A stretch of DNA of 64,000 nucleotides from Ensifer adhaerens (GTDB lineage Bacteria; Pseudomonadota; Alphaproteobacteria; Rhizobiales; Rhizobiaceae): the NCBI RefSeq assembly GCF_002940685.1, contig NZ_PNFP01000011.1:1-64000 (forward strand), read 5' to 3'. How positions within the stretch are numbered: position 1 is the first letter of the stretch; each line of letters begins with the position of its first letter. The notes beneath the pieces are model-generated. The model did no database searches, was not told the origin of the DNA, and was given only the letters and a program-made list of their open reading frames with translations. Made by a program: the position numbers and the translations under genes. This document shows, piece by piece, positions 36,058-44,931 of the stretch.

Positions 36058-37304
36058 GCTCCAGGTTGTTCGAAGGAAGCTGCTTTCGGCTGGCGGCGCT
36101 TGCTAGCGCCGGAGCTCGTGAACCGCGCGGCGAAATCGCGGAACGACTGATGGATATGGTCGAGATGCGCCTGTGTCAGGCCGTGGTGGCAGGCGAGCAG
36201 GATACCGCCACGCATCACGTCGTCCGCAACCGGATAGCCGCGTGGCTCGACCTTGCTATGAACGCCGCTCATCGCCGGCTGGCGCAGGATGTTTCCGGTA
36301 AACACCGGACGGGTCTGGATATCGCGCTGTTCCAGGAAGATCTGCATCTCCCGCCGGGTGAACGGCGCATCGGCACGCACGGTCATCGGGAAGGCCAGCC
36401 ACCCGGTTCGCGAAAGCGGCAGTTGCTCCGGCAAGACGAACCAGTCCTCGTAGGTCTCGAAGAAGGCGCGCTGCTTGGCGAAGTTGCGCTCGCGCGCGTC
36501 GATGTTCTGCTGCAGCCGATCGAGCTGGACAAGCCCGAATGCTGCGCCCATTTCGGATGGTTCGATGTTGAAACCCAGCACTTCGAACACGAACTTGGCG
36601 TCGTAATCGAAGCCGTCGAGATCGATGTTGAAACGGTTCTCGATGGTCTCCGACTCGACAAAGAGCGAGGATGTACGGCCCCAGGAGCGATAGAGTATCG
36701 CCTTGCGGGCGAGTTCATCGTCGTTGACGCAGACCATGCCGCCATTGCCCGCCGCGGTGATGACATGCGAGCCGTAGAAGCTGGTCGTGCTGATATCGGA
36801 CCGCGCGCCGGTGCTGGTGTCCCTGATCGTCGCGCCCAGTGTGTCGGCGCTGTCTTCGATCACCAGCAGCTTGTGGGCGTCGGCGATGGCACGGATGCGG
36901 TCCCAATCGGGCAGGTTGCCGATCAGCGACGGGATCATCACCGCCTTCGTCTTCTTGGTAATCATCCGCTCGATCGCGTCGGCGTCGATGTTGTAGGTTC
37001 CCTCGACGACGTCGACGAAGGCCGGGACAAGACCGGCGCGCACGATCGGGGCGACGGTCGTTGCAAAGGTCAATGCGGGCGTGATGACCTCGGATCCCTT
37101 CGCAAGGTTGGCGATTTCGATGGCGAGATGGTTCGCGGACGAACCGGAGTTCACCATGATGCCATGCCGTTTCGCAAAGAGGGTCGCGACACGTTCCTGC
37201 ATCGTCCTGACGGCCTTGCCCATCTGCGTCGATGAGCGCAGGACTGCCACAACGGCATCAATCTCTTCCTGACCGTAAACGGACTGTCCGTAATTAACTC
37301 GCAT
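36054..37304 (-). CDS. RfbH/ColD-like PLP-dependent sugar 3-dehydratase
   Basis: The 416-residue DegT-fold enzyme has GSSANHLAI and, where aminotransferases have the PLP lysine, histidine: SFYGSHVITAAGNGG. His here marks the E1 (RfbH) and ColD dehydratases that remove the 3-hydroxyl from 4-keto-6-deoxy sugars. After YRSWGR the Cys-rich [2Fe-2S] segment of RfbH is absent; only two cysteines occur in the protein. It therefore looks mechanistically ColD-like yet is encoded between CDP-glucose enzymes. It overlaps rfbG by 11 bp. Confidence 0.85.
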   Translation of the reverse strand: MRVNYGQSVYGQEEIDAVVAVLRSSTQMGKAVRTMQERVATLFAKRHGIMVNSGSSANHLAIEIANLAKGSEVITPALTFATTVAPIVRAGLVPAFVDVVEGTYNIDADAIERMITKKTKAVMIPSLIGNLPDWDRIRAIADAHKLLVIEDSADTLGATIRDTSTGARSDISTTSFYGSHVITAAGNGGMVCVNDDELARKAILYRSWGRTSSLFVESETIENRFNIDLDGFDYDAKFVFEVLGFNIEPSEMGAAFGLVQLDRLQQNIDARERNFAKQRAFFETYEDWFVLPEQLPLSRTGWLAFPMTVRADAPFTRREMQIFLEQRDIQTRPVFTGNILRQPAMSGVHSKVEPRGYPVADDVMRGGILLACHHGLTQAHLDHIHQSFRDFAARFTSSGASKRRQPKAASFEQPGA

Positions 37305-38451
37305 CTTTCCAATCTCCGATGTCGCGCAATGGCAATGGTCTTGCTTCGTGTTCGACTTCCTGTTTCCAGGCGGCGGCGTATTGCTCGATCTGATGCTCCG
37401 AGAACGAGCGGATGTTCCCAGGGTCGTCCCGGTACTTCCGGTACCAGGCGACGGTCATGGCCACGGTGTCGCGCAGGCGCAGCACCGGCTTCCAGCCGAG
37501 CTCCGTGCGCGCCTTGGTGCTGTCGAGGCGCAGGATGGTCGACTCCACCGGCGCATTCGCCTGCGGCTCGACGATGTATTTTGGCGCTGCTTCACCCCAC
37601 TGGGCGACGACCATGTCCGCAAGCGTTCCGACATTCACGGTCGCTTCCTGGTCGGGACCGAAGTTCCAGCCGCCGGCAAAGCGCGTTCTGCCGTGAAGCA
37701 GGTGCGCCGCCAGCATCATGTAGCCGCGAAGCGGCTCGAAGACGTGCTGCCACGGCCGGATGCTCGACGGATTGCGCAGCCGTGCGGGGTTGCCGCCTTC
37801 CACCGACCGGACCAGATCGGGCACGAGCCTGTCGGCACCCCAGTCGCCGCCGCCGATGACGTTGCCGGCGCGCACGCTGACGAGCTGTGGCCCATTCGGG
37901 TCATTGAAGAACGAGGATCGATAGGCCGCGGCGACCAGTTCGGCACAGCCTTTCGACGAGCTGTAGGGGTCGCGTCCGCCCATCGGGTCGTTTTCCCGAT
38001 AGCCCCAGACCCATTCGCGGTTCTCGTAGCACTTGTCGCTCGTGACGACGATGACGCCCTTCAAGGACTTCATGCGCCTCGCCGCGTCGAGTACGATGGC
38101 GGTGCCGACGACATTGGTCGCATAGGTGTCGACAGGGCTCTCGAACGAAGCGCGCACCACCGCTTGGGCTGCCATGTGGATGACGAGATCGAAATCCTGG
38201 CCGTCGGTCACCCGCGCCACGTCGGCGGCGGACCGAATGTCGCCTTCATGGCCGTTGACGACCTCGCCGAGGCCGGTCGCCGTGAAGAAGGACGGCTTGG
38301 ACGGTGGCAGCGAAAGGCCGATCACCGACGCACCCAGCCGCCTCAGCCATAGCGAGAGCCAGCCTCCCTTGAAGCCGGTGTGTCCCGTGACCAGTATCTT
38401 GCGGCCACGGAACGCATCGGAAAGGTCCGCCTCGCTGGTGATCACAGCCAT
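37294..38451 (-). CDS. rfbG: CDP-glucose 4,6-dehydratase
   Basis: The 385-residue extended SDR has ILVTGHTGFKGGWLSLWLRR (the GHTGFKG variant is characteristic of RfbG), HMAAQAVVRASFESP, VTSDKCYENREWVWG and active site DPYSSSKGCAELV. It converts CDP-glucose to CDP-4-keto-6-deoxyglucose. The gene lies 3 bp after rfbF and overlaps the dehydratase gene, so the pathway order matches the gene order. Confidence 0.94.
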   Translation of the reverse strand: MAVITSEADLSDAFRGRKILVTGHTGFKGGWLSLWLRRLGASVIGLSLPPSKPSFFTATGLGEVVNGHEGDIRSAADVARVTDGQDFDLVIHMAAQAVVRASFESPVDTYATNVVGTAIVLDAARRMKSLKGVIVVTSDKCYENREWVWGYRENDPMGGRDPYSSSKGCAELVAAAYRSSFFNDPNGPQLVSVRAGNVIGGGDWGADRLVPDLVRSVEGGNPARLRNPSSIRPWQHVFEPLRGYMMLAAHLLHGRTRFAGGWNFGPDQEATVNVGTLADMVVAQWGEAAPKYIVEPQANAPVESTILRLDSTKARTELGWKPVLRLRDTVAMTVAWYRKYRDDPGNIRSFSEHQIEQYAAAWKQEVEHEARPLPLRDIGDWKDAS

Positions 38452-38454
38452 GTC

Positions 38455-39279
38455 CTACATCCGTACGTGATGGGTGGAAGGTGCTGCTGTCGCGGCGGAG
38501 AGGTGATCGCGGTCAAAATGCAGCCACGGCGGATCGTCGCTTTCGCACAGGCCGTTCAGGTAATCCCGATCGCGGATCGTATCCATCGGATGCCAGAAGC
38601 CGTGATGCTTGTAGGCAAACAGCTGACCGTCTCTCGCGAGGTTGGTCAGCGGCGACATCTCGAGAGGCTCGGAAAGGCTCGGGATGTAATCGAGGACGCC
38701 GGGTTCAAAGACGAAGAAACCGCCGTTGATCCAGGTTTCCTTCTTCTGCACCTTCTCGGTGAACTCGACGACCTGGTCACCTTCAATTTCAAGGTTACCG
38801 AAGCGGGCCGGCGGCTGCACCGCGGTCACCGTCGCAAGGCGGCCGTGCGAGCGGTGGAAGGCGAGCAACGCCGCGATGTCGATGTTTCCGACGCCGTCCG
38901 AATAGGTGACCATGAAGGTCTCGTTGTCGAGCCATTCGCGCAGGCGCAGAAGCCGCCCGCCGGTCATCGTCGAGAGGCCGGTGTCGACCACCGAGACATT
39001 CCAATCGAGCGGATGGTTGGGATGCAGCACCATCGAGCCGCTTCCAAGTGCCACGGTAAAGTCTGCGGTCGAGAGGTGGAAATTATGGAAGAAGCTCTTG
39101 ATCGACATGCATTTGTAACCGCCGGCGACCACGAAGTCGCGGTGGCCCCAGTGGCTGTAGATGTCCATGACGTGAAGAATGATGGGCTTGCCACCAACCT
39201 CGACCATCGGCTTGGGTATACGCGTGGTTTCCTCGGCAAGGCGCGAGCCAAGCCCTCCCGCAAAGAGAACGACTTTCAT
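38455..39279 (-). CDS. rfbF: Glucose-1-phosphate cytidylyltransferase
   Basis: The 274-residue nucleotidyltransferase begins VVLFAGGLGSRLAEETTRIP and has KPMVEVGGKPIILHVM and VTYSDGVGNID, the RfbF pattern rather than RmlA. It makes CDP-glucose and commits glucose-1-phosphate to the CDP-deoxysugar branch. I start at ATG 39279 after TTGGAGACC; a TTG at 39291 is possible. First gene of the operon, divergent from a GT-C transferase gene. Confidence 0.94.
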   Translation of the reverse strand: MKVVLFAGGLGSRLAEETTRIPKPMVEVGGKPIILHVMDIYSHWGHRDFVVAGGYKCMSIKSFFHNFHLSTADFTVALGSGSMVLHPNHPLDWNVSVVDTGLSTMTGGRLLRLREWLDNETFMVTYSDGVGNIDIAALLAFHRSHGRLATVTAVQPPARFGNLEIEGDQVVEFTEKVQKKETWINGGFFVFEPGVLDYIPSLSEPLEMSPLTNLARDGQLFAYKHHGFWHPMDTIRDRDYLNGLCESDDPPWLHFDRDHLSAATAAPSTHHVRM

Positions 39280-39683
39280 AGCGGTCTCCAAGAAGATATG
39301 TTTGGGATACTGTTGACGTCTCAGGTTTTATTCATGAGCAATCGCGATCCAATGCGCGATTTGGGCGTTTTCAATAACTGATTAAAATGCACGTCAATAA
39401 ATGCAGGTGATTACCTGCGCGCAACGGAATATGTCTGGATAAGTCCCAGGGTTTCCGTTATGTTAATTAACTAATATACAAGGAATACCTTATATTCTGC
39501 TTGGCCGCAAGCCTTTTTACATGTCAGGTTTATCCCCGCGCGCTTGTCGGGATTATCCCGTTACGCCATGCGCCGGGGCGCATTACAATCCCTTTGCGAT
39601 CCATTTGAAGCCGTGTGCGACCGCATCGTTTCCCGTTGCCCGAGCGTGTTTTTACTTCGTCTATTTTTGTTCGGAGTTTTCGT
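39280..39683. promoter_or_regulatory. Divergent promoter region, rfbF operon and GT-C gene
   Basis: About 400 bp without a convincing gene. The 39330-39510 part is strongly AT-rich and probably holds promoters for both the rfbFGH operon and the GT-C gene. Shared control would suit their proposed joint role. Confidence 0.45.
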
Positions 39684-41321
39684 ATGGCCTATCCAGAAAG
39701 TGTTTCGTCGGAGAGACATGAATCCGTCCAAGGAAAATCATCGGGAATTTTCTATCAGATTGCAGCTGCCCTGTTCTCCCTGTTCTTTTTTTATTTCCTG
39801 TTTCTGAGAATTATGAATTTTGATATGCGGCGAGACGAGCAGCTGTATGTCCCGCCGATCAGGTTGCTGAACGATCAGGCGCTCTATGGCGACTTCTTCT
39901 ACAATCATCCGCCGGCCTCCGCCTGGTACTTCTACGGCATCGGCAAGCTGACAGGATCGAGCGACCTGCTTTTGAGCGGCCGCCTCGGCATTTTCCTGGC
40001 CTGGATCCTTTTCGCGGTCGCGGTTGGCGGCGTGGTTTACGCGTTGACGCGTTCGGGTTGGGCAACCCTCTGCGTCGCCATCCTGTCGCTGGTAAACGAG
40101 TTGTTCCTGACCCAGACTGGTGTCAGCGCCACCAACAATTTCCTGCCATGGCCGTTCGCCTTTCTCGGCCTCAGTCTTTTCCTTTTCTCCTTGCGCAGCG
40201 AGCAGCAGCGTTCGTTGCAGGTGGCGCTGGCCGGGTTCCTGCTGGCGCTTGCCGTGTGCTTCAAGTTGAGCGCGGTCGCCTTCATCCCGGCCGTGGCCGT
40301 TGCCGCATTCCTCTTGCCGCGATCGCTGGCGCTGAAGGATCGCATCGTTCAGGTCGCGGGGCCGCTCCTGGTCGGTGGCCTTGTCGGTGGCGCGCCGATC
40401 CTCTTCTACCTCTTCAGGGATCCGCAGCTCTTCCTTGCCCACGTGGTGCGCTACCATACCGGTCCGCACCCGCAATTTTGGCGGCTGATGAGTGGCGACG
40501 GGGAGGGTGGCGCGATGTCGCTCGCCCAGAAAGTGGTGCTTGCGCAGGAAATATGGCTCGCGCCGGCCGTTGCCGTGGCGCTCGCGGCCCTGCTTGCGAC
40601 CGCGCTCACCCTGCTAACCCGGCGCGCCGACAATACGGAAGCCGCGCCCCGGATGCGAATGGAAGAGCTCCTGGTTCTTGCAGGCGTGTTGCTCTGCAGC
40701 TTCGCCTTGAGCTTCGTGCCGACGCCTGGGTTCCCGCAATATTTTGCGCCGCCGCTCGTCTGCCTTCCGCTGGCTTTCGGCCTGTTGCTTGAGGCGCTAG
40801 GACCGCGCGCGCTTCCGATGATGCGGCCGATCCTTCTGTCGGCAACGCTTGTGGTGCTCGCGATCAACGCGCCGCGTCTTGGTCAATACCTCGGCAAAGC
40901 GACCCACCCGCAACAATGGACGGCGATGCGCGTGCATGCGGAGGGGGTGGCGATCGCGGAGAGAATGCGGGCTGCTGGCGTCAGCGGCAAGGTGGCGACG
41001 CTTGCGCCCATCTATCCGCTGGAAGGCGGTCTCGATGTCTACGCCGAGCTGGCGACGGGGCCATTTGTCTACCGCACCGCCGACATGACCAGCCCTGAAT
41101 TGGCGAAATACTACAAGATGACATCGCCATCGACGATCGAGGCGCTGTTTGAGAAAGACCCGCCGGCGGCATTCCTGCTTGGCTTCGAAGAGGAGCTGGA
41201 AAAGCCGATGCGCGCTTATGCGGAGAGCCACGGTTACGTGCAGTCCGCGTCTCTCGGCTTCAGGGACAGATACGGGGTCCCCATCCTCTACCTGAAATCC
41301 GCAACACCTTCTGGATCCTGA
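39684..41321 (+). CDS. GT-C membrane glycosyltransferase (ArnT/PMT-like)
   Basis: At 545 residues with about 10-12 helices, it carries the GT-C acidic motif MRRDEQLYVP in the first periplasmic loop, right after helix 1, and then NHPPASAWYFYGIGKL, as in ArnT/GT39 proteins. Such enzymes use polyprenyl-phosphate sugars on the periplasmic face. It is divergent from the CDP-sugar/GtrB/GtrA operon and is the natural candidate to use that operon's product. A second palindromic repeat follows its stop. Confidence 0.85.
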   Translation: MAYPESVSSERHESVQGKSSGIFYQIAAALFSLFFFYFLFLRIMNFDMRRDEQLYVPPIRLLNDQALYGDFFYNHPPASAWYFYGIGKLTGSSDLLLSGRLGIFLAWILFAVAVGGVVYALTRSGWATLCVAILSLVNELFLTQTGVSATNNFLPWPFAFLGLSLFLFSLRSEQQRSLQVALAGFLLALAVCFKLSAVAFIPAVAVAAFLLPRSLALKDRIVQVAGPLLVGGLVGGAPILFYLFRDPQLFLAHVVRYHTGPHPQFWRLMSGDGEGGAMSLAQKVVLAQEIWLAPAVAVALAALLATALTLLTRRADNTEAAPRMRMEELLVLAGVLLCSFALSFVPTPGFPQYFAPPLVCLPLAFGLLLEALGPRALPMMRPILLSATLVVLAINAPRLGQYLGKATHPQQWTAMRVHAEGVAIAERMRAAGVSGKVATLAPIYPLEGGLDVYAELATGPFVYRTADMTSPELAKYYKMTSPSTIEALFEKDPPAAFLLGFEEELEKPMRAYAESHGYVQSASLGFRDRYGVPILYLKSATPSGS

Positions 41322-41338
41322 CGGCTGCTGTTTTCTTT

Positions 41339-41419
41339 GGCCGATTAAAGGACAAAAACATGCAGAAATTCAGAACTCTGCAGCGACCTTTGCGCGTCTG
41401 ACAGGACGCGCAAAGGTCG
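41339..41419 (+). repeat. Intergenic palindromic repeat element, copy 2
   Basis: The sequence GGCCGATTAAAGGACAAAAA, then CATGCAGAAATTC, ends in a perfect 15-bp hairpin CGACCTTTGCGCGTC / GACGCGCAAAGGTCG (41384-41398, 41405-41419). It matches the reverse complement of 28370-28451 over most of its length and lies 18 bp past the GT-C stop, between convergent genes. Confidence 0.78.
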
Positions 41420-41458
41420 GTCGATGCGGCCGCCTCGCCACTTGGCGGCCGTGCCGCA

Positions 41459-42571
41459 TCAGGTCGATAGGCGTGCCGCCGGGTAAAGGACCCCCGAATC
41501 CTCAGGCGTCGCGATGACGTCGTCCCATTGCTGGAGCACGGACTGGATCGCGTAGCGCGCGGCAACCGCGCGCGCACCCGCGGCGCCGATCTGCTGCTGG
41601 AGCACTGTATCGCCGGCCAGGCGCCCGATGGCATCTGCGAGCTGGCGGACGTTCTCCCTCGGTATGAGCACGCCGACCGCGGGCGTATCGATGATTTCCG
41701 AGGGACCCCAGGGACAATCGAATGCGATACTGGCCAGGCCCGCAGACATCGCCTCCAGCAGCACGTTCGGAAAACCTTCGAAGCGGGAGCTGAGGACGAA
41801 GATATCGCCGGCATCGACCCATTCGACGGGTGATTTCGTCGTGCCGGGAAGGCGGACGCGGTCTGAGAGGCCGAGATGCCGGACCTGTTCCTCCAGGGCA
41901 CGGCGCTCGGGACCTTCGCCGAAGATGGTCAGCGTCATGCTAGGAGTGTGCCTGGCAATATCGGCAAAGGCGTTGATCAGCAGATCGAAGCCTTTCTGCC
42001 TGTCGAGGCGACCCACGGCAACCACTCGGCTGCCCGCGCCGGTCGCCCGATCGCGCACATGCTGAAGGGTGATCGGATTGGGAATGATCACGGCTCTGGC
42101 CTGCAGGGCTGGCGGCAACGAATTGGCGGCCTCCGTCGTCTGCATCACCAGCCGCTCTGCCAGGCGCGCCGCCAGCGGCCGGGCCAGCCGCCAAATCGGG
42201 CTCATGTCTTGCGTGTTGAAGTTGTTTCGCTCGGAAAGCACGAGCCGCATGCCGAGACCCCGGCTGGCAAGGACGACCATGATGTTGACCTTCGTCAGAA
42301 AGGAAATGACGAGGTCCGGCGACAGGGCACGCAGCCGTCCACGCAGCCGGGCGATACGTGCGGCCGTCCGGAAAACAGGGGCCGACGGGCCACCGCCGAG
42401 CGCTTCCACGCCGACGGACCTGTCGTAGGCAAAGTAGCTTTCCGGGGTTTCTGCACTGAGCGCAAGCACGTGAACGTCGTCGCCGCAGGTCGAGCGATGG
42501 CGCGCGAGGATGTTGACGATCTTTTCCGCGCCGCCGGCACCAAGCCCCGAAAGCACAAACACAATTCGCAA
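41459..42571 (-). CDS. Glycosyltransferase, GT4 family
   Basis: A 370-residue GT-B protein whose N-lobe begins RIVFVLSGLGAGGAEKIVNI. The C-lobe has VVAVGRLDRQKGFDLLINAF and SSRFEGFPNVLLEAMSAGLA with the donor-binding E-x7-E. The start is TTG at 42571 after GAGGAG. It lies 63 bp downstream of the response-regulator gene. Donor and linkage are unknown. Confidence 0.86.
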   Translation of the reverse strand: MRIVFVLSGLGAGGAEKIVNILARHRSTCGDDVHVLALSAETPESYFAYDRSVGVEALGGGPSAPVFRTAARIARLRGRLRALSPDLVISFLTKVNIMVVLASRGLGMRLVLSERNNFNTQDMSPIWRLARPLAARLAERLVMQTTEAANSLPPALQARAVIIPNPITLQHVRDRATGAGSRVVAVGRLDRQKGFDLLINAFADIARHTPSMTLTIFGEGPERRALEEQVRHLGLSDRVRLPGTTKSPVEWVDAGDIFVLSSRFEGFPNVLLEAMSAGLASIAFDCPWGPSEIIDTPAVGVLIPRENVRQLADAIGRLAGDTVLQQQIGAAGARAVAARYAIQSVLQQWDDVIATPEDSGVLYPAARLST

Positions 42572-42634
42572 TGGCGGCTCCTCTTGAAGGGGCAGGTGCA
42601 AAATCTCGCCTGCGCTCGACGGTCCGACCCTCGT

Positions 42635-43294
42635 CTAGACGGCGCTCATCCAGCCGTGGGTCAAGGCAAAATGGACAATCTGCGCTCGCGTGTGGAGTTG
42701 CAGCTTCTCCGTCGCGCGGGCCTTGTAGGTTTCGATCGATTTGACGCTGACATTTGCGCGCGCGCCGATTTCCTTGTTGGAGTATCCAAGCGCGACGAGG
42801 CGCAGGACGTCCTGCTCGCGACGCGTCAGTCCCGGAGCGCCGGCTATCTTCATCGCTCGTGAACCGGTACTTGGCGCCGCGCGCGTCAGTTCCTGCGCCG
42901 TCGGCGGATCGAGATACAGCCCTCCGAGCGTGACGGAGCGAACCGCGAGCAGCAGGTGCTCGGGCGCGGAGCTTTTCTGGATGAACCCTTTGACGCCGAT
43001 CTGCAACGCCTGCTGTGCATAGGTTCTTTCAGGATAAACCGTCATCACAACCACATAGGCCGAAAGCTGCTGCTCAAGGATTTGCTGGGCGAGCGAAAGG
43101 CCGCTCATATCGGGAAGGGCGATATCGACGACCGAGACGTCCGGCCCGGTTTCCTTGATCAGCGCCAGCGCGTCCGCGCCAGTTCCGGCGGAGCCGACGC
43201 AGACGATATCGTTGGTCGTCTCGATCGTCGAGCGAGCACCGACGATGACGAGCGGATGATCGTCGATGATGACCGTGCGTATTGGCGCCGTCAT
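42635..43294 (-). CDS. NarL/LuxR-type response regulator, no partner kinase
   Basis: The 219-residue protein has a receiver domain (IDDHPLVIVG acidic pocket, phospho-acceptor Asp in VVDIALPDMSG, Thr in VVMTVYPERTY, Lys in GFIQKSSAPEH) and a C-terminal LuxR HTH (LTRREQDVLRLVALGYSNKEIG). It is a complete phospho-regulated transcription factor. No histidine kinase is encoded in the window. Its place between two glycosyltransferase genes suggests it controls polysaccharide genes. Confidence 0.93.
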   Translation of the reverse strand: MTAPIRTVIIDDHPLVIVGARSTIETTNDIVCVGSAGTGADALALIKETGPDVSVVDIALPDMSGLSLAQQILEQQLSAYVVVMTVYPERTYAQQALQIGVKGFIQKSSAPEHLLLAVRSVTLGGLYLDPPTAQELTRAAPSTGSRAMKIAGAPGLTRREQDVLRLVALGYSNKEIGARANVSVKSIETYKARATEKLQLHTRAQIVHFALTHGWMSAV

Positions 43295-43418
43295 GATGCC
43301 CGCCTGTCTGCCGGCGCCAAGCCCGCCGGCGTTCGAGTAGATAGTGCCCCCTGATCGTCGTTCATGTATCGGTCCCCCTCCGAATTTTCTTTTGCAGCTC
43401 GAGGCGTGCGACGGCCCC

Positions 43419-44504
43419 CTAGAAATTCCTCAAGTAGCTGGAATATCGCCTCTCGATCTTGTGCAGCGTGTACTCGTTTTCGATACGATCGCGGGCGAGG
43501 TGCGCGTAGCGGGCATACTCCTCCGGCGAAAGGTCGAGCGCCTTGCGCATGGCGTCGGCAAAGGCCTCGGGATTGCGGGCCGGCACGACGATGCCGGCCT
43601 TGCCGGCGACCTCTGCCGCGTCGCCCACATCGGTTGCCACCACCATCTTTGCATAGCTCATCGCCTCGGCAAGGACGTTCGGAAACCCCTCGGTCCTGGA
43701 GGACAGGGCGAGAATGTCGATGTTGCGGTAGAACTCCTCCATGTCCGCGACCTCGCCCCTGAGGTCGATGGCCTCGCTCGGCAATCCGGCATCGGCGATC
43801 AGCCGGACGACCTCCGGATTGTCCCAGGCCAAGCCTCGGCCAGCGGCCAAAAAGCGGGTTTCGGGATGCGTGCGCAGCACCGAGGCGGCAGCGCGAAAGA
43901 AAGTGGCGTGATCCTTCTGCGGATGGAAGCGCGCGACGATGCCGATCCGTCGGGGTGGAGCCTCGTGGCCGGCGGCAACCGTCGGAATTTCGAAGCCGTT
44001 CGGGATGACGACCGAATTCAGGTTGCGGTAGCCATAGGCGCGGTGCATCTCCCGGGCGCGCGACGAGTTGTAGATGATGCCAGAGGCGGAACCGGAGAGC
44101 ACCCGGGCAGCGGCGATCGCCAGATGCGAGCTTCGCGACAGCGAGGCAACATCGTCCAGCGACTGTCGAACATTCCAGATGACCGGCGTCGCGCGGCGCG
44201 CGAGCTTTGCTGCGACCGTTCCGACGACCATCGCATGGTACATCCAGCATAACATGACGCTCGGCTTTTCCCGGCGAATGATACTGGCAAGGCGCATCGT
44301 GCCCTGGAGAATGGCCGGGAGCGAGTGCGCGCCAAGCGCCACATACTCGACACGCGGATTGTCCGCGAGGTCACGATTTCGCGCCGAGACATCGCGCAGC
44401 GAGACGACCATGACGCGTTCGTCAGATGAAGCCTTGAGCAGGCGCGCGAGCATCGTCTCAGCTCCGGCGCTTGCGCTGAAATTGGTGATCAAATGCAATA
44501 TCAT
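43419..44504 (-). CDS. Glycosyltransferase, GT4 family
   Basis: The 361-residue GT-B enzyme starts MILHLITNFSASAGAETMLA, with IGIVARFHPQKDHATFFRAA and SSRTEGFPNVLAEAMSYAKM in the C-lobe. I start at ATG 44504; the open frame continues to 44606 without a good ribosome site. A gap of 124 bp separates it from the response-regulator gene downstream. Acceptor and donor unknown. Confidence 0.86.
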   Translation of the reverse strand: MILHLITNFSASAGAETMLARLLKASSDERVMVVSLRDVSARNRDLADNPRVEYVALGAHSLPAILQGTMRLASIIRREKPSVMLCWMYHAMVVGTVAAKLARRATPVIWNVRQSLDDVASLSRSSHLAIAAARVLSGSASGIIYNSSRAREMHRAYGYRNLNSVVIPNGFEIPTVAAGHEAPPRRIGIVARFHPQKDHATFFRAAASVLRTHPETRFLAAGRGLAWDNPEVVRLIADAGLPSEAIDLRGEVADMEEFYRNIDILALSSRTEGFPNVLAEAMSYAKMVVATDVGDAAEVAGKAGIVVPARNPEAFADAMRKALDLSPEEYARYAHLARDRIENEYTLHKIERRYSSYLRNF

Positions 44505-44931
44505 ACCGTGGATCCGAAGTTGCGCCGCGGTTTGGGCATTCCTCCGCATTCCCTGATCACGGCGACAGGTCACACGCGTGTGTATCCCTGCGCCTGTCAC
44601 AAGCATTAAATTCCTGGGCGTGCATTGCGCGCCAGGACATCAACTTCCTATTGCCCCGATTTTGGAGGACACATCGGACGCGATGATTTCTGAAATAGTT
44701 TCGTACTCTAAATTGGTCGTCCAGGGCGAACCCTAGAAAGGCAGTGGTTTCAAGATACAACGGCAGACACTGTCATGCAATTATTCTCTTGCAGTATAGT
44801 CCGTCTCTGAAATAGCATCCTGTCATATCATACTTGAAATACATTAATATCGCCCGGATGGGTTATTTCTTCCCTTGGTTGTGGTCGAGTTGTATATTGC
44901 GCTCTGACACATTGTGCATTTGAGAACCAAA
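44505..44931. promoter_or_regulatory. Divergent AT-rich region, GT4 and formyltransferase promoters
   Basis: About 430 bp without a supported gene. The 44690-44910 segment is AT-rich and lies upstream of two divergent genes. I expect promoters in it but cannot fix their boxes. Confidence 0.4.
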
